A DNA stretch of 64,000 nucleotides, from the NCBI RefSeq assembly GCF_024362485.1, contig NZ_CP101456.1, positions 496,001 through 560,000 on the forward strand, given 5' to 3'. This stretch comes from Natronobeatus ordinarius. GTDB taxonomy: Archaea; Halobacteriota; Halobacteria; Halobacteriales; Natrialbaceae. Each line of letters begins with the position of its first letter. The stretch's first letter is position 1. Position numbers and translations under genes: made by a program. The notes beneath the pieces are model-generated. The model was given only the letters and a program-made list of their open reading frames with translations, ran no database searches and had not been told where the DNA came from. Below are positions 34,684 through 43,368 of this stretch, in pieces.

Positions 34684-36738
34684 GTGTCCCAGCAGGTCGC
34701 CGCGCTCGATACCCTGTTCTGTCACGAGACCGGGAACGACTACTTCGTGGTCGCCATCCGGGACGACGAGCGGCTGTTCCGGGCGAAACTCGGCCTCGCA
34801 GAAACCGACGCAGGCCCCCGCCCATCGAAGTTCCGCGTCAAGCGCGGCTCGAGCGAGGAACCCCGCCAGCCAAACGAGTTCGTCGAACTGGCCCGGCGGG
34901 CCGAACGCATTCGCATCTCAGAGCAGACCTCCCGTGAGGGGCGACGGGAGCTCCAGGCGATGCTCGACGGCTACCAGCTCGAGGCGAAGGTCGTCCGGAC
35001 CTGTCGCTACTGCGCCTCGGCGGGACGGTACTCGCCGATCACGACGGAGACGGCGATCAAGGACGGCGACGACTGGATCTGTGCCGACTGCGCCCGACAG
35101 GAACTCGAGCGCCAGCTCTCCTACACTGGCTCGGTGACCGGCGCGGCGAAAGAGCGCCTCGAGGAGCTCATGTTCGAGGTGCAGGACTTAGAGCGGATCG
35201 TCAACCTGCTCAAGGGACGGCTCGATCCCGACCTGACGAAGTTCGACACGATCAGCGCGACGACCGACGAAGTCGACCCCGTCAGGGTCGACACCCTCGA
35301 CCTCCACCCCGACCTCCAGGCGCTGCTCGAGGACCGCTTCGAGACGCTCCTCCCCGTCCAGAGCCTCTCAGCCGAGAACGGTCTGTTCGAGGGCGACGAC
35401 CAGCTGGTCGTGAGCGCGACGGCGACGGGGAAGACCCTCGTCGGCGAACTCGCGGGGCTCAACCGCGTCCTCGAGGGCAAGGGGAAGATGCTTTTTCTCG
35501 TCCCGCTCGTCGCGCTGGCGAACCAGAAACACGAGGACTTCGAGGACGAATACGGCCACCTCGTGGACGTCTCGATCCGGGTGGGCGCGAGCCGGATCAC
35601 CGACTCGGGCAACCGGTTCGACCCGAACGCCGACGTCATCGTCGGCACCTACGAGGGGATCGACCACGCCCTCCGGACGGGCAAGGATTTAGGCGACATC
35701 GGCACGGTGGTCATCGACGAGGTCCACACGCTCAAAGAAGAGGAGCGCGGTCACCGCCTCGACGGTCTGATCTCGCGGCTCAAATACACCTGCGAACGAC
35801 GTGCGAAGCGACAGGACGACTACGAGGGGGCGCAGTGGATCTACCTCTCGGCGACCGTCGGCAACCCCGAACAGCTCGCGGGTGCACTCGAGGCGACGCT
35901 CATCGAGTTCGAGGAGCGGCCGGTCCCCATCGAGCGCCACGTCACCTTCGCCGACGGCCGAGAGAAGATCAGCGTCGAGAACAAGCTGGTCAAACGCGAG
36001 TTCGACACCGAGTCCTCGAAGGGCTATCGCGGCCAGACGATCATCTTCACCAACTCGAGACGGCGCTGTCACGAGATCAGCCGCAAACTCGAGTATTCGG
36101 CCGCCCCGTACCACGCCGGACTCGATTACAGGCGCCGGAAGACGGTCGAGCGCAAGTTCGCCGACCAGGAGCTGGCGGCGGTCGTCACCACGGCGGCGCT
36201 GGCGGCGGGCGTCGACTTCCCGGCCTCGCAGGTGGTCTTCGACTCGCTGGCGATGGGTATCGAGTGGCTCTCCGTCCAGGAGTTCCACCAGATGCTCGGG
36301 CGGGCGGGTCGGCCCGACTATCACGACGAGGGGAAGGTGTACGTTCTCGTGGAGCCGGACTGTTCCTACCACAACTCGATGGAGGGAACCGAGGACGAGA
36401 TCGCTTTCAAACTCCTCAAGGGGGAGATGGAGTCGGTGATGACCTACTACGACGAGGACGCCGCCGTCGAGGAGACGCTCGCGAACGTCACCGTCGGCGG
36501 GAAGGCAGCCAAACGGCTCAACGACCGGATGCTCGGCGAGGTCCCGACGAAACACGCTCTCGGCAAGCTCCTGCAGTACGACTTTCTCGACGGCTTCGAG
36601 CCGACGCCGCTGGGTCGGGTCGTCACCGAACACTTCCTCGATCCCGGCGAGGCGTTCGCGCTGCTCGATGGCATCCGCAAGAACGCCCACCCCTACGACC
36701 TCGTCGCGACCATCGAACTGCGCGACGCCGATCGGTGA
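34684..36738 (+). CDS. Ski2-like DEAD/DEAH helicase with N-terminal zinc ribbon (DUF5814 type)
   Basis: 684 residues, GTG start. N-terminal 190 residues form the haloarchaeal DUF5814-type region with a zinc ribbon, CRYCASAGRYS...WICADCARQ. Helicase motifs: Walker A SATATGKT near 240, DEVH (VVIDEVHTL) near 345, SATVG, then motif IV IIFTNSRRRCHEI, and motif VI HQMLGRAGRPDYHDEGK. The C-terminal section (winged-helix-like) recalls Hel308/Ski2. Probably unwinds DNA or RNA in repair or RNA turnover. Confidence 0.92.
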   Translation: MSQQVAALDTLFCHETGNDYFVVAIRDDERLFRAKLGLAETDAGPRPSKFRVKRGSSEEPRQPNEFVELARRAERIRISEQTSREGRRELQAMLDGYQLEAKVVRTCRYCASAGRYSPITTETAIKDGDDWICADCARQELERQLSYTGSVTGAAKERLEELMFEVQDLERIVNLLKGRLDPDLTKFDTISATTDEVDPVRVDTLDLHPDLQALLEDRFETLLPVQSLSAENGLFEGDDQLVVSATATGKTLVGELAGLNRVLEGKGKMLFLVPLVALANQKHEDFEDEYGHLVDVSIRVGASRITDSGNRFDPNADVIVGTYEGIDHALRTGKDLGDIGTVVIDEVHTLKEEERGHRLDGLISRLKYTCERRAKRQDDYEGAQWIYLSATVGNPEQLAGALEATLIEFEERPVPIERHVTFADGREKISVENKLVKREFDTESSKGYRGQTIIFTNSRRRCHEISRKLEYSAAPYHAGLDYRRRKTVERKFADQELAAVVTTAALAAGVDFPASQVVFDSLAMGIEWLSVQEFHQMLGRAGRPDYHDEGKVYVLVEPDCSYHNSMEGTEDEIAFKLLKGEMESVMTYYDEDAAVEETLANVTVGGKAAKRLNDRMLGEVPTKHALGKLLQYDFLDGFEPTPLGRVVTEHFLDPGEAFALLDGIRKNAHPYDLVATIELRDADR

Positions 36739-36814
36739 CGCCGACTCCCGGGACCGAACGGCCACAACGACCAAGGTACGGTTCTCCCTCCATCAAAACG
36801 GAAGGGGGAGAGTC

Positions 36815-37456
36815 ATGGAGGGACGGGCACCGACCGTGCTCGAGCCGTCGTCGAGCGTCCTGTTCGTCAACACCGGCGGGACCGAACCGGGTAACCCTCG
36901 AGCGATCGATCCCGGCAACGGCGACCTGGCCGAGCTCACGGTTACGTTCCCCGATCAGCGAGCTGCGGTGGGAACTGCTGACGACGCGTCGGTAACACGC
37001 GGCGTCGTCGCCGTGGGGGACGTCCTCCAGTCTGTCGCCGACTCTCTTCCAGAGTGCTCGGCGCCGGTCGCCATCGACGTGATCTCCGATCCGACTGACC
37101 TCGGGGCGATCGGCGTCTCGGTGAGCCGCTTTTGTGAACGCTGGGCGGGCGTCGACCGGATCGTCGTCTCCGTTCGATCGCTCGAGCGCCTCCTCCGCGT
37201 CGCTCCCCCCGAGAAGGCCTTCCGGTTCGTTCACGCCCTCCTCGCCCGACTCGAGCAGGTCGGCGCGACCACGTACGCCGCTGTCGATCGATCGCGGTTC
37301 GACGACGCCAGCGAACCGCTTCCGGAGGCTTCAGACGAGGACGTCGCCGAGCTGTTCGCCACGCCAGCCTCGGACGATCCGCTCGAGGGCATCACCACAG
37401 CCGGGTCGATCTCGGAGGCGACGGACGAGGAACTCGCACGACGCCTCGAGAACTAA
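36815..37456 (+). CDS. DUF7504-like signalling protein
   Basis: 213 residues. Blocks VLEPSSSVLFVNTGGTEPGN, PVAIDVISDPTDLGAIGVSVSRFCERW and DRIVVSVRSLERLLRVAPPEKAFRFVHALLARLEQVGATTYAAVDRSRFDD are of a haloarchaeal RecA/KaiC-like degenerate ATPase group that I know as DUF7504, often coupled to HalOD1 proteins. A P-loop is not recognisable. The C-terminal 40 residues are acidic. Function unknown. Confidence 0.78.
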   Translation: MEGRAPTVLEPSSSVLFVNTGGTEPGNPRAIDPGNGDLAELTVTFPDQRAAVGTADDASVTRGVVAVGDVLQSVADSLPECSAPVAIDVISDPTDLGAIGVSVSRFCERWAGVDRIVVSVRSLERLLRVAPPEKAFRFVHALLARLEQVGATTYAAVDRSRFDDASEPLPEASDEDVAELFATPASDDPLEGITTAGSISEATDEELARRLEN

Positions 37457-37458
37457 CG

Positions 37459-37716
37459 TCAGGGGACGAACGCGAGTCCGAACGCCGACAGCAAGAGGAC
37501 GAGCGCCGCCCCCGGGGCACCGCCGAGGACGACGATCGCCACCGCGAGCACCGTCAGTGCGACCTCGAGTCCGAAGAGCACGTCGGCGAGAACGAACACG
37601 AGCAGCCCCACGACCGCGTTGGCGATGAACGGCCTGACGGCGTTGATCACTGCCGCCACGCCGGCGACCAGTACGAGGAGGACACTCAGGACGGCGAGCT
37701 CGAGGACACCACTCAT
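37459..37716 (-). CDS. BofA-family membrane protein
   Basis: 85 residues, three helices: about 3-24 (VLELAVLSVLLVLVAGVAAVI), 29-49 (PFIANAVVGLLVFVLADVLF) and 53-78. The NAVRPFIANAVVGLLVF motif matches the pro-sigmaK-processing inhibitor family BofA, which occurs in many archaea where no sigmaK exists, so the role here is unknown. It converges with the DUF7504 gene, leaving 2 bases between stops. Confidence 0.85.
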   Translation of the reverse strand: MSGVLELAVLSVLLVLVAGVAAVINAVRPFIANAVVGLLVFVLADVLFGLEVALTVLAVAIVVLGGAPGAALVLLLSAFGLAFVP

Positions 37717-37770
37717 GCCAGCAGTTACGCTCGGTAGCGCGAAAAGCGGTTCCGACGCAGAACGAAACCC

Positions 37771-37778
37771 TTTATGGT
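37771..37778 (+). promoter_or_regulatory. TATA box of the tRNA-Pro gene
   Basis: TTTATGGT centred about 27 bp before the first base of the tRNA. Typical placement for a haloarchaeal tRNA promoter. Confidence 0.6.
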
Positions 37779-37800
37779 GCTCGCTCGAAAGTGTTGGTGC

Positions 37801-37873
37801 GGGACCGTGGGTTAGCCTGGTATACTTCGGGCCTTGGGTGCCCGTGACCGCGGTTCAAATCCGCGCGGTCCCA
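37801..37873 (+). tRNA. tRNA-Pro (TGG)
   Basis: 73 bases. Acceptor GGGACCG (37801-37807) pairs with CGGTCCC before discriminator A37873. The anticodon arm is CGGGC-CTTGGGT-GCCCG with anticodon TGG. The T arm contains GGTTCAAATCC. No CCA is encoded, as usual in haloarchaea, and no intron is seen. Its 3' half is repeated 103 bp downstream (37949-37988). Confidence 0.96.
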
Positions 37874-37885
37874 TTCTCGCTGCGA
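37846..37885 (+). repeat. tRNA-Pro 3' end repeat, original copy
   Basis: The 40 bases covering the T arm, the acceptor 3' strand and 12 bases of flank occur again at 37949-37988 with one difference (C to T). This is the usual look of an attachment site of an integrative element that targets tRNA genes. Confidence 0.8.
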
Positions 37886-37948
37886 ACAATCCCGTGAGCA
37901 GCGGGACTGGAAAGCGCGCGGATTTGAATCAGGGAGGAGCTTCGCTCC

Positions 37949-37988
37949 GACCGTGGTTCAAATCCGCGCGGTCCCATTCTCGCTGCGA
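37949..37988 (+). repeat. tRNA-Pro 3' end repeat, displaced copy (att-like)
   Basis: Direct copy (39 of 40 bases) of 37846-37885. Between the two, at 37915-37928, an inverted 14-base copy CGCGCGGATTTGAA of the T-arm segment also occurs. Only 63 bp separate the direct copies, so whatever once integrated here is gone; no integrase was found in the window. Confidence 0.75.
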
Positions 37989-38164
37989 GCAACTCCACGA
38001 GAGACGAGTACAGAACGCACGAGCGCCCGTTCATACGGATTGCGGTACCGAGTGCCCGGCACACCCGAGATCGAGTTACGGGTGGGTCAGAACCGACGGA
38101 CAGCGGTGCGTATCGGGCTCGGACTCGAGCCACGAGTCGTCGAGACGCCGTCTTCCGATCCCGC

Positions 38165-38602
38165 TCACCTCACCTCCGGAAACGCACCGAGCTGGGCGAA
38201 GAGGCCGAACGCGTCCCACGAATCGGTGGTTTCGGCGAGTTTGCCGTCTTCGACCTGGTGGACGTAGACGCCGTCGACCTCGATCGATCGGCCGGTCGGC
38301 GCGATTCCGAGGATGTCGCCCTCGTGGGTGGCCGTCGCGGTGTACGTGACGATCACCGCATCGCCGTCCACGTACGTCTCGCCGACGGTCTTCGTCAGGT
38401 CGGGTGCTCCCTCCCGAACCGTCTCGATCCACTCTTTCAGCGGCTCCCGGCCCTCGAGCGGCTCCGGAAGGAGCGGCTCGTGGTGGACGTGATCGTCCGT
38501 GAGCAGGTCGTCGATCAGCGCCACGTCGCCCGTGCTCCAGACCTCTCGAAGTATCAGGTGGGCGGGGGTCACCTTCGATCCAGATTCGCGTGGAGTAGTC
38601 AT
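38165..38602 (-). CDS. SnoaL-like ester cyclase family protein
   Basis: 145 residues. A small alpha+beta barrel of the SnoaL/NTF2 type: WSTGDVALIDDLLTDDHVHHEPLLPEPLEGREPLKEWIETVREGAPDLTKTV, then VTYTATATHEGDILGIAPTGRSIEVDGVYVHQVEDGKLAETTDSWDAFGLFAQLG. That is the ester-cyclase pattern with conserved His, Trp and Asp. Substrate unknown. Confidence 0.88.
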   Translation of the reverse strand: MTTPRESGSKVTPAHLILREVWSTGDVALIDDLLTDDHVHHEPLLPEPLEGREPLKEWIETVREGAPDLTKTVGETYVDGDAVIVTYTATATHEGDILGIAPTGRSIEVDGVYVHQVEDGKLAETTDSWDAFGLFAQLGAFPEVR

Positions 38603-39446
38603 CGGAAACTGCTATTCACTCGACCGTGACCGTGATAAGTGATTCCTGTATGAAAGTACTGTCGCGTCGATTGCTGTATCGCCCTATAGTCGCCCAGGAT
38701 ACGGTTTGGCAGCCACCGACGAACGCGATGGCTCGAGCGTAATCTCCCAGTCAGCCGGTTCCCTTCTGGGCGTCCGACCTATAGTAACCGTTGAAAGTCA
38801 TTGCACACCCGGTCACGACCATCGGCGGTCAGCCTCGTCGACAAGGTCGAGGCTGACCGCTCGGCTGTGACCGGGTGTAAATCGTTTCAACGAGTACTAT
38901 AGCGGTCAGGCGACGAACTGTGTCGTCAGTGGTTCCACTATCTGATTCTAACTGAACCCGGCTCGAGTTCGACGGCTGTCGGCGATACGTCTCCCTTACG
39001 TGGTTGCGATGCATCCGGTGCCGCAGCCGAAATCGCGTCGAAACGTTCACGAACGCCGTCGCGTTCTCCGGTGTCGATTGCAGCCACGGCCACGTCGACA
39101 TCGGTGTTTTGATCGGATACGGGGACAGTCACGATTGGCGTCGTGAACGACGAGCGTACGCTCGCCACCGACGTGATACGGACGGATTGAACGGGCGTGT
39201 GATGGGAACCCTCTGAGCACGGGCGACCAGTGGAACGCGCGAACGCTGGACACCGCCTCGGTGGTGGTCTCGTCACCTCGTCGCGCCGGTCTCGAGACGG
39301 CTGGCAACGCCCCGTCCGTCGGTTCCGAGCTCGGTCCCACCCGTTCGATTCGGTTACTGGTGACCCTGTTCGCAGTAAGAACGTTCGATTCTGACTACCC
39401 CCGCGCATAACAATTCGTCTGGCCTGAGTCACTGCAGGATGTACCA
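38603..39446. other. Long non-coding stretch holding palindromic repeat copy 2
   Basis: 844 bp without a credible gene. Apart from the 122-bp palindrome (38780-38901) the sequence is less GC-biased than its neighbours and the open frames in it have irregular codon use. It may be the scar of lost genes. Confidence 0.6.
38780..38901 (-). repeat. 122-bp palindromic dispersed repeat, copy 2 (inverted)
   Basis: Same element as 15480-15601 but in opposite orientation: begins TATAGTAACCGTTGAAAG and ends GTTTCAACGAGTACTATA. The central stem is GGTCAGCCTCG with CGAGGCTGACC, a base-pair change from copy 1 that keeps the pairing. Confidence 0.88.
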
Positions 39447-40751
39447 ATGAAGCGACGAACGTATCTCACGACTGCGACGGTGACGGCTACTGGGCTCGTG
39501 CTCGCTGGGTGTGCGGGCGGCGAGAGTCCCGACGACGGGGACGACGATGTCGGTGACGACGACGGACTCGAGGACGAAAACGGGGACGAGGAACTGGAAG
39601 ACGAGGAAGAATCGGAGGGAGAAGACGAGGACGAAGAGTCGGACGGGGACCACTCGGAACTGGTCGGAACGTTCGACGACTTCGAAGCGCTCGACCCGTG
39701 GTACGAATTCATCGGCTCCATCGACGCCGAGACGGAATTTTACTACGAAGGCTCCCAGTCGGCGCTCCTCGGGCCGAGAGAAGACGACGGCCAGGTCCGG
39801 GTCCGCCGCGAGCTGGACGACTCGATCGACGTCACCGACGTCGCTCCCGGACTCGCTATGGCCGCCGATCGCACCGGGACGGTCCTCATCCAGCTGCAAG
39901 ACAGCGATGGCGACTACGTCGAGTACAGCCAGCGAGTTCGTCCCGGACTGCCACTGGTTCGCCACAACTTCGGGCTCACTCGAGTTCGTGGAGCGCCCGA
40001 CCTGACCGAGGTGACGCTCCTCCAGATCATCCACTGGTTCGGCGAAGACGTCGAGGGGTCGCTGTGGGTCGACGACTTCCACTTCGTCCCCAGACCCACC
40101 ACCGGCAAGGTGATGCTCCAGTTCCACGGCGGCTTCGAGACGCACTACACGGAGGGGCTCTCGATCCTCGAGGAGTACGACCTCCCGGCGACCGTGTTCG
40201 TCCCGACCGACCGAATCCGCCCCGACGACCAGGCCTCGGGTGACCGACTGACCGAGGCGCAGGTCGAGACGCTCGCCGGTGCAGGCTGGACGATCGGAAG
40301 CTACTCGGCTCGCGGGGCTCCCCTGGACGAAGCTGGCTCGACCGAGCGGGAGTCGGACATCGTCGATCCGATCGACTGGCTCGAAGAGCACGGCTACGAG
40401 GACGGCGCTCGGTTCTTCGCGTTCCCGGGCTCGCGATACGACGCGGAGTCGTACCAGCTCGTCCAGGAGCACTACGACCTGGCGTTCGCAGGTGACGCCC
40501 GATCTCAGGGCTACGCGGCGAACCCGCATCTCTGCTCGGTGGCCTCTAGCCCCGACGCCGGGGAGGCAGCGGAACTGCTCGACTGGACGGCCGAACTCGG
40601 CGGCATCACGACGATTCCGTTCTACCGACTCGAGGAGAGTGAGTCGATCGAGGGCCTCGAGGAGACGGCCGCCCACCTCGACGAACTCGTATCGGCAGGC
40701 GAACTGGACGTAATCACGCCCCAGGAGATGGCCGACGAGTACGTCTACTGA
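39447..40751 (+). CDS. Polysaccharide-deacetylase-like lipoprotein with altered metal site
   Basis: 434 residues. Signal MKRRTYLTTATVTATGLVLAGC carries a lipobox; Cys22 would be lipid-modified. An acidic stalk of about 50 Asp/Glu/Ser residues follows, then a beta-rich carbohydrate-binding-like region (about 75-220), then a NodB fold: VMLQFHGGFETHYTEGLSILEEYDLPATVFVPTDRI. The NodB motif 1 (usually FDDG) reads FHGG and motif 2 (usually S/THxxxH) reads SYSARGA, so the metal ligands are largely missing. Enzymic deacetylation is doubtful; binding to glycan is an alternative. Confidence 0.84.
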   Translation: MKRRTYLTTATVTATGLVLAGCAGGESPDDGDDDVGDDDGLEDENGDEELEDEEESEGEDEDEESDGDHSELVGTFDDFEALDPWYEFIGSIDAETEFYYEGSQSALLGPREDDGQVRVRRELDDSIDVTDVAPGLAMAADRTGTVLIQLQDSDGDYVEYSQRVRPGLPLVRHNFGLTRVRGAPDLTEVTLLQIIHWFGEDVEGSLWVDDFHFVPRPTTGKVMLQFHGGFETHYTEGLSILEEYDLPATVFVPTDRIRPDDQASGDRLTEAQVETLAGAGWTIGSYSARGAPLDEAGSTERESDIVDPIDWLEEHGYEDGARFFAFPGSRYDAESYQLVQEHYDLAFAGDARSQGYAANPHLCSVASSPDAGEAAELLDWTAELGGITTIPFYRLEESESIEGLEETAAHLDELVSAGELDVITPQEMADEYVY

Positions 40752-40810
40752 TACTGTCGGACCGGTTCACACATCGATCGCACGCGACCGACCGTCAGCG
40801 AGTCCGACGG
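40749..40810 (-). repeat. 62-bp dispersed repeat, copy A
   Basis: The complement of this stretch matches 45440-45506 almost base for base apart from a 5-base insertion there and a few substitutions. It begins exactly at the stop codon of the deacetylase-like gene. Shared blocks include TCGCGTGCGATCGATGTG and CCGTCGGACTCGCTGACGG. Confidence 0.75.
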
Positions 40811-40933
40811 CCCGGCCGAGCGGCCGACTCCGTCGTCGCCGACCGATTCGATTCCGCTCACCACGTGCCAACGGCGTCAGACCGGCCGCTACCGGTCCGT
40901 TGGCGCCACAGCGTTCGCTGCCGGCGTGCTGGA

Positions 40934-40989
40934 GTGGTCCTAGAAAATTCAGGAACACGTGGGCGACGTGTCGTCCGTTCTAGGACCAC
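40934..40989. repeat. 56-bp nested hairpin with 12-bp perfect arms
   Basis: GTGGTCCTAGAA (40934-40945) and TTCTAGGACCAC (40978-40989) are perfect inverted repeats; inside, ACACGT and ACGTGT form a smaller hairpin. It lies between convergent genes, so it may be a bidirectional terminator or a small mobile hairpin. Confidence 0.7.
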
Positions 40990-41041
40990 AATACTGTACG
41001 CACTCGAGCAGAAAAAGCGGCCGTTCTTACTGTGCAACCCC

Positions 41042-41713
41042 TTAACACGGCTCCTGCTCGAGGCCGACGTCGAGCAGGGCGGCGTTGAGCAGGCCGCCTC
41101 CGATCGCGAGGAGGTTGAACAGGCTGAGCGCGAGCACCGTGAGGACGACGCCAGTACCGGAGAGGACGAGGGCGGCCGGCAGCGTCTCGACGGTGTACGT
41201 GCCGAACTGGTAGGTCACGCCGGGCTGGTCGTACGCCAGCGGCGCCGCGAGCAGCGTGGCGACGACCGCGCCGACGGTGACCAGCAGGGTGAACGCGACG
41301 ACGCCGTAGACGAACTTGACGACCAGCAACAGCACGCTCGTCCAGGTCGTCGGCGCGGTCAGCAGCCGCTTCAGGGCCTCGAGGACGCCGTCGTCCTCGT
41401 CCATGAGAAAGCCGTCGCGGACCGCTTCCGGGAGCGGGACGTCGACGCCGACGAGGTGGGTCGCCAGGCGGGCTTCGAACGCCGCGACGATGGTCGCGCC
41501 GAGGATCGTCGCGATCAGCAGCGGGATACCGACGAGCGTGATCGCCATTCCCACCCCCGTCGAGAGTCCCACCACCACGCCGACGAAGTACGCCAGCCCG
41601 AGCGGGAACGCCAGCACGAGGTAGATGAGGTTCAGGTAGGTTCGCGCCCGCAACGGGGCGGTCACTAGTCGACGGGGTGAGAGTTCTGAATCGAGTGTCT
41701 CGGTTGCGTGCAT
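41042..41713 (-). CDS. Membrane protein with putative sensor domain
   Basis: 223 residues from MHATETLDSELSPRR. Six hydrophobic segments. The N-terminal YLNLIYLVLAFPLGLAYFVGVVVGLSTGVGMAITLVGIPLLIATIL matches the 'Sensor' domain (PF13796 type) found at the head of bacterial histidine kinases and alone in haloarchaea. The GG-rich last helix (LAIGGGLLNAALLD) is followed by a short acidic tail. No kinase part is attached, so it may sense or scaffold. Role unknown. Confidence 0.8.
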   Translation of the reverse strand: MHATETLDSELSPRRLVTAPLRARTYLNLIYLVLAFPLGLAYFVGVVVGLSTGVGMAITLVGIPLLIATILGATIVAAFEARLATHLVGVDVPLPEAVRDGFLMDEDDGVLEALKRLLTAPTTWTSVLLLVVKFVYGVVAFTLLVTVGAVVATLLAAPLAYDQPGVTYQFGTYTVETLPAALVLSGTGVVLTVLALSLFNLLAIGGGLLNAALLDVGLEQEPC

Positions 41714-41820
41714 CGCTACCTGAGCGTAGCGGCCCAACGGCCGTATAACGGCTCCCACGACTCCCGGCCCGCTAACCCTGCACAACAGTTATATGTTAGA
41801 TTCATCGACTCGCCGCTCGC

Positions 41821-42083
41821 ATCCAGTCCGCCAGTCGCGTCCGTCCAGTCTGCCGGTCGCATTGCGTCCGTCCGTCGAGTCCGCCAGTCGCATCGCGTCC
41901 AGCTTGAGTCCGCCAGTCGCATCGCGTCCAGCTCGAGTCCGCCAGTCGCATCGCGTCCAGCTCGAGTCCGCCAGTCGCATCGCGTCCAGCTCGAGTCCGC
42001 CAGTCGCATCGCGTCCAGCTCGAGTCCGCCAGTCGCATCGCGTCCAGCTCGAGTCCGCCAGTCGCATCGCGTCCAGCTCGAGT
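41821..42083. repeat. 29-bp minisatellite, seven regular copies plus degenerate lead
   Basis: From 41881 the unit of 29 bp (core CCGCCAGTCGCATCGCGTCC, then AGCTCGAGT) repeats every 29 bases at 41881, 41910, 41939, 41968, 41997, 42026 and 42055; the first carries one change. Diverged units precede it from about 41821 and half a diverged unit follows. All frames stay open through it because the unit has no stop, but 29 is not a multiple of three and no start or signal supports a gene. No spacers, so it is not CRISPR. Confidence 0.93.
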
Positions 42084-42167
42084 TCGGCGGTCACCGACCG
42101 CGTGGTTAAATTCCTCCCCAATTCCTAGTACGGCACCGTTATCACTCGCCGTAGGGTCGTTCGACCG

Positions 42168-42443
42168 ATGACCCGTTCAGCTTCGTCGCCGGATGAGCGA
42201 CCGCGGTCTCGAAAGTCGGTGCTCTTCTGTCTCGAGTGTGAGCACGAGAGTCTCGTCGACGGCGACTGGCTCGTTCGTCGCGAGCGGGGAGCGCTGGTCT
42301 ATCAGTGTCCCGTCTGCCGAACGACGATCGCGAGCCGGCCGGCTCACAGTGCGACGGGGGCGGCCGCCCAGTGGACGTCGCTGTACGCCGACTGGGTCGA
42401 ACAGTGGACGACCTGGTACTGTCGAGCGACGCCGTCGTTCTGA
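42168..42443 (+). CDS. Small zinc-ribbon protein (DUF8106-like)
   Basis: 91 residues. CLECEHES near residue 21 and CPVCRTTI near 47 are the zinc knuckles, with GDWLVRRERGALVYQ between. The tail is rich in Trp (QWTSLYADWVEQWTTWY). This resembles a haloarchaeal zinc-ribbon family I know as DUF8106. It starts 85 bp after the minisatellite. Function unknown. Confidence 0.72.
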   Translation: MTRSASSPDERPRSRKSVLFCLECEHESLVDGDWLVRRERGALVYQCPVCRTTIASRPAHSATGAAAQWTSLYADWVEQWTTWYCRATPSF

Positions 42444-42504
42444 CGCCGTGGTCACTTCTCCGATGGGACGGTCGTCGAAAACGTACTGGATCGATTCGCG
42501 TCGG

Positions 42505-43170
42505 TCACTTCGCCTCGATCGGCGGGGCGTCCCCGTCCTCGGCGGCGTTCAACTCCGTGGCGACGAGCGCACGGTAGGCCCGGCGCAGCCGTTCGGAGAG
42601 CGCCTGGTGTGAGACGCCGAGCTGTTCGGCCAGCTCCTGCATCGACGTCTCCCGGGGGATCCCGAAGTAGCCGTACTCGTGGGCGGCGACGAGCGTCTCG
42701 TACTGTTTGGGCGTCAGTCCGGTCGTGGACGACTGCGTCTCGGTGAGGTCGGTGAGTCGAACGAGGTTCGCGGTGACGTCCCGGTCGACGAGCCGATCGT
42801 AGACACGGCTGACGTCCTCGCGATCCGCGAACCGGGCCGTGAGGTGCCACCGCCCGTCGGCGGCCGACGCGGAGAGCACCGTCCCCGTTTCGTCGGCGAT
42901 CAGCTCGAAGACGTTGACGCCGCTGTCGGCGAACTCGACCTCGTACAGCCACCGCTCCTCGCTGTCCAGCACGGGCGTGTGCGACGCCACGGATGGTGCG
43001 GCCTCGAGCGCGGATTCGATCTCCGCTCGCGTCGCACCGGCGAGCCACAGCCGGTGGCCGCTGGATGCGATCACCTGCTCCATCTCACAGACGATCGACG
43101 GGTTCGATTCGAACACCGATCCCAGTACGGTGTCCGTCGCGGGTACGTGGAGATCTGCTACTGTCGTCAT
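42505..43170 (-). CDS. Bat-like HTH transcriptional regulator
   Basis: 221 residues. N-terminal 145 residues form the Bat/GAF-like sensor region (LGSVFESNPSIVCEMEQVIASSGHRLWLAGATRAEIESALEAAPSV), and the C-terminus is the HTH_10 domain: GLTPKQYETLVAAHEYGYFGIPRETSMQELAEQLGVSHQALSERLRRAYRALV. This is the family of the bacterioopsin activator; haloarchaea hold many paralogues. It probably responds to redox or light. Targets unknown. A minus-strand promoter should lie at 43180-43210, though no strong TATA box was seen. Confidence 0.9.
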   Translation of the reverse strand: MTTVADLHVPATDTVLGSVFESNPSIVCEMEQVIASSGHRLWLAGATRAEIESALEAAPSVASHTPVLDSEERWLYEVEFADSGVNVFELIADETGTVLSASAADGRWHLTARFADREDVSRVYDRLVDRDVTANLVRLTDLTETQSSTTGLTPKQYETLVAAHEYGYFGIPRETSMQELAEQLGVSHQALSERLRRAYRALVATELNAAEDGDAPPIEAK

Positions 43171-43368
43171 GGGTCTTCAGCCATCGTAGCCGGACCAGCG
43201 AATTAACCCCGTTTCCAAAACAGTTAGCGAGGGTCTACCTGAACGTCTCCGCCGAACGACGGTCGTCTCGAGTGGGGTGCTCATCGGACGAGCGTCCACG
43301 ACTGGCCTCGCGGGCGCTGTCCCGCTGGAACCACACGCTTAAGCGCCCGCCACGCTTCTGACCGCCGA

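Noticed and set aside
39004-39216. Possible small gene in the long gap before the deacetylase-like gene
   Set aside because: Cys/Arg/His-rich translation with no motif and irregular codon use; likely non-coding.
41821-42083. CRISPR array from regularly spaced 29-bp repeats
   Set aside because: The repeats abut without spacers and there are no cas genes in the window; it is a tandem minisatellite.
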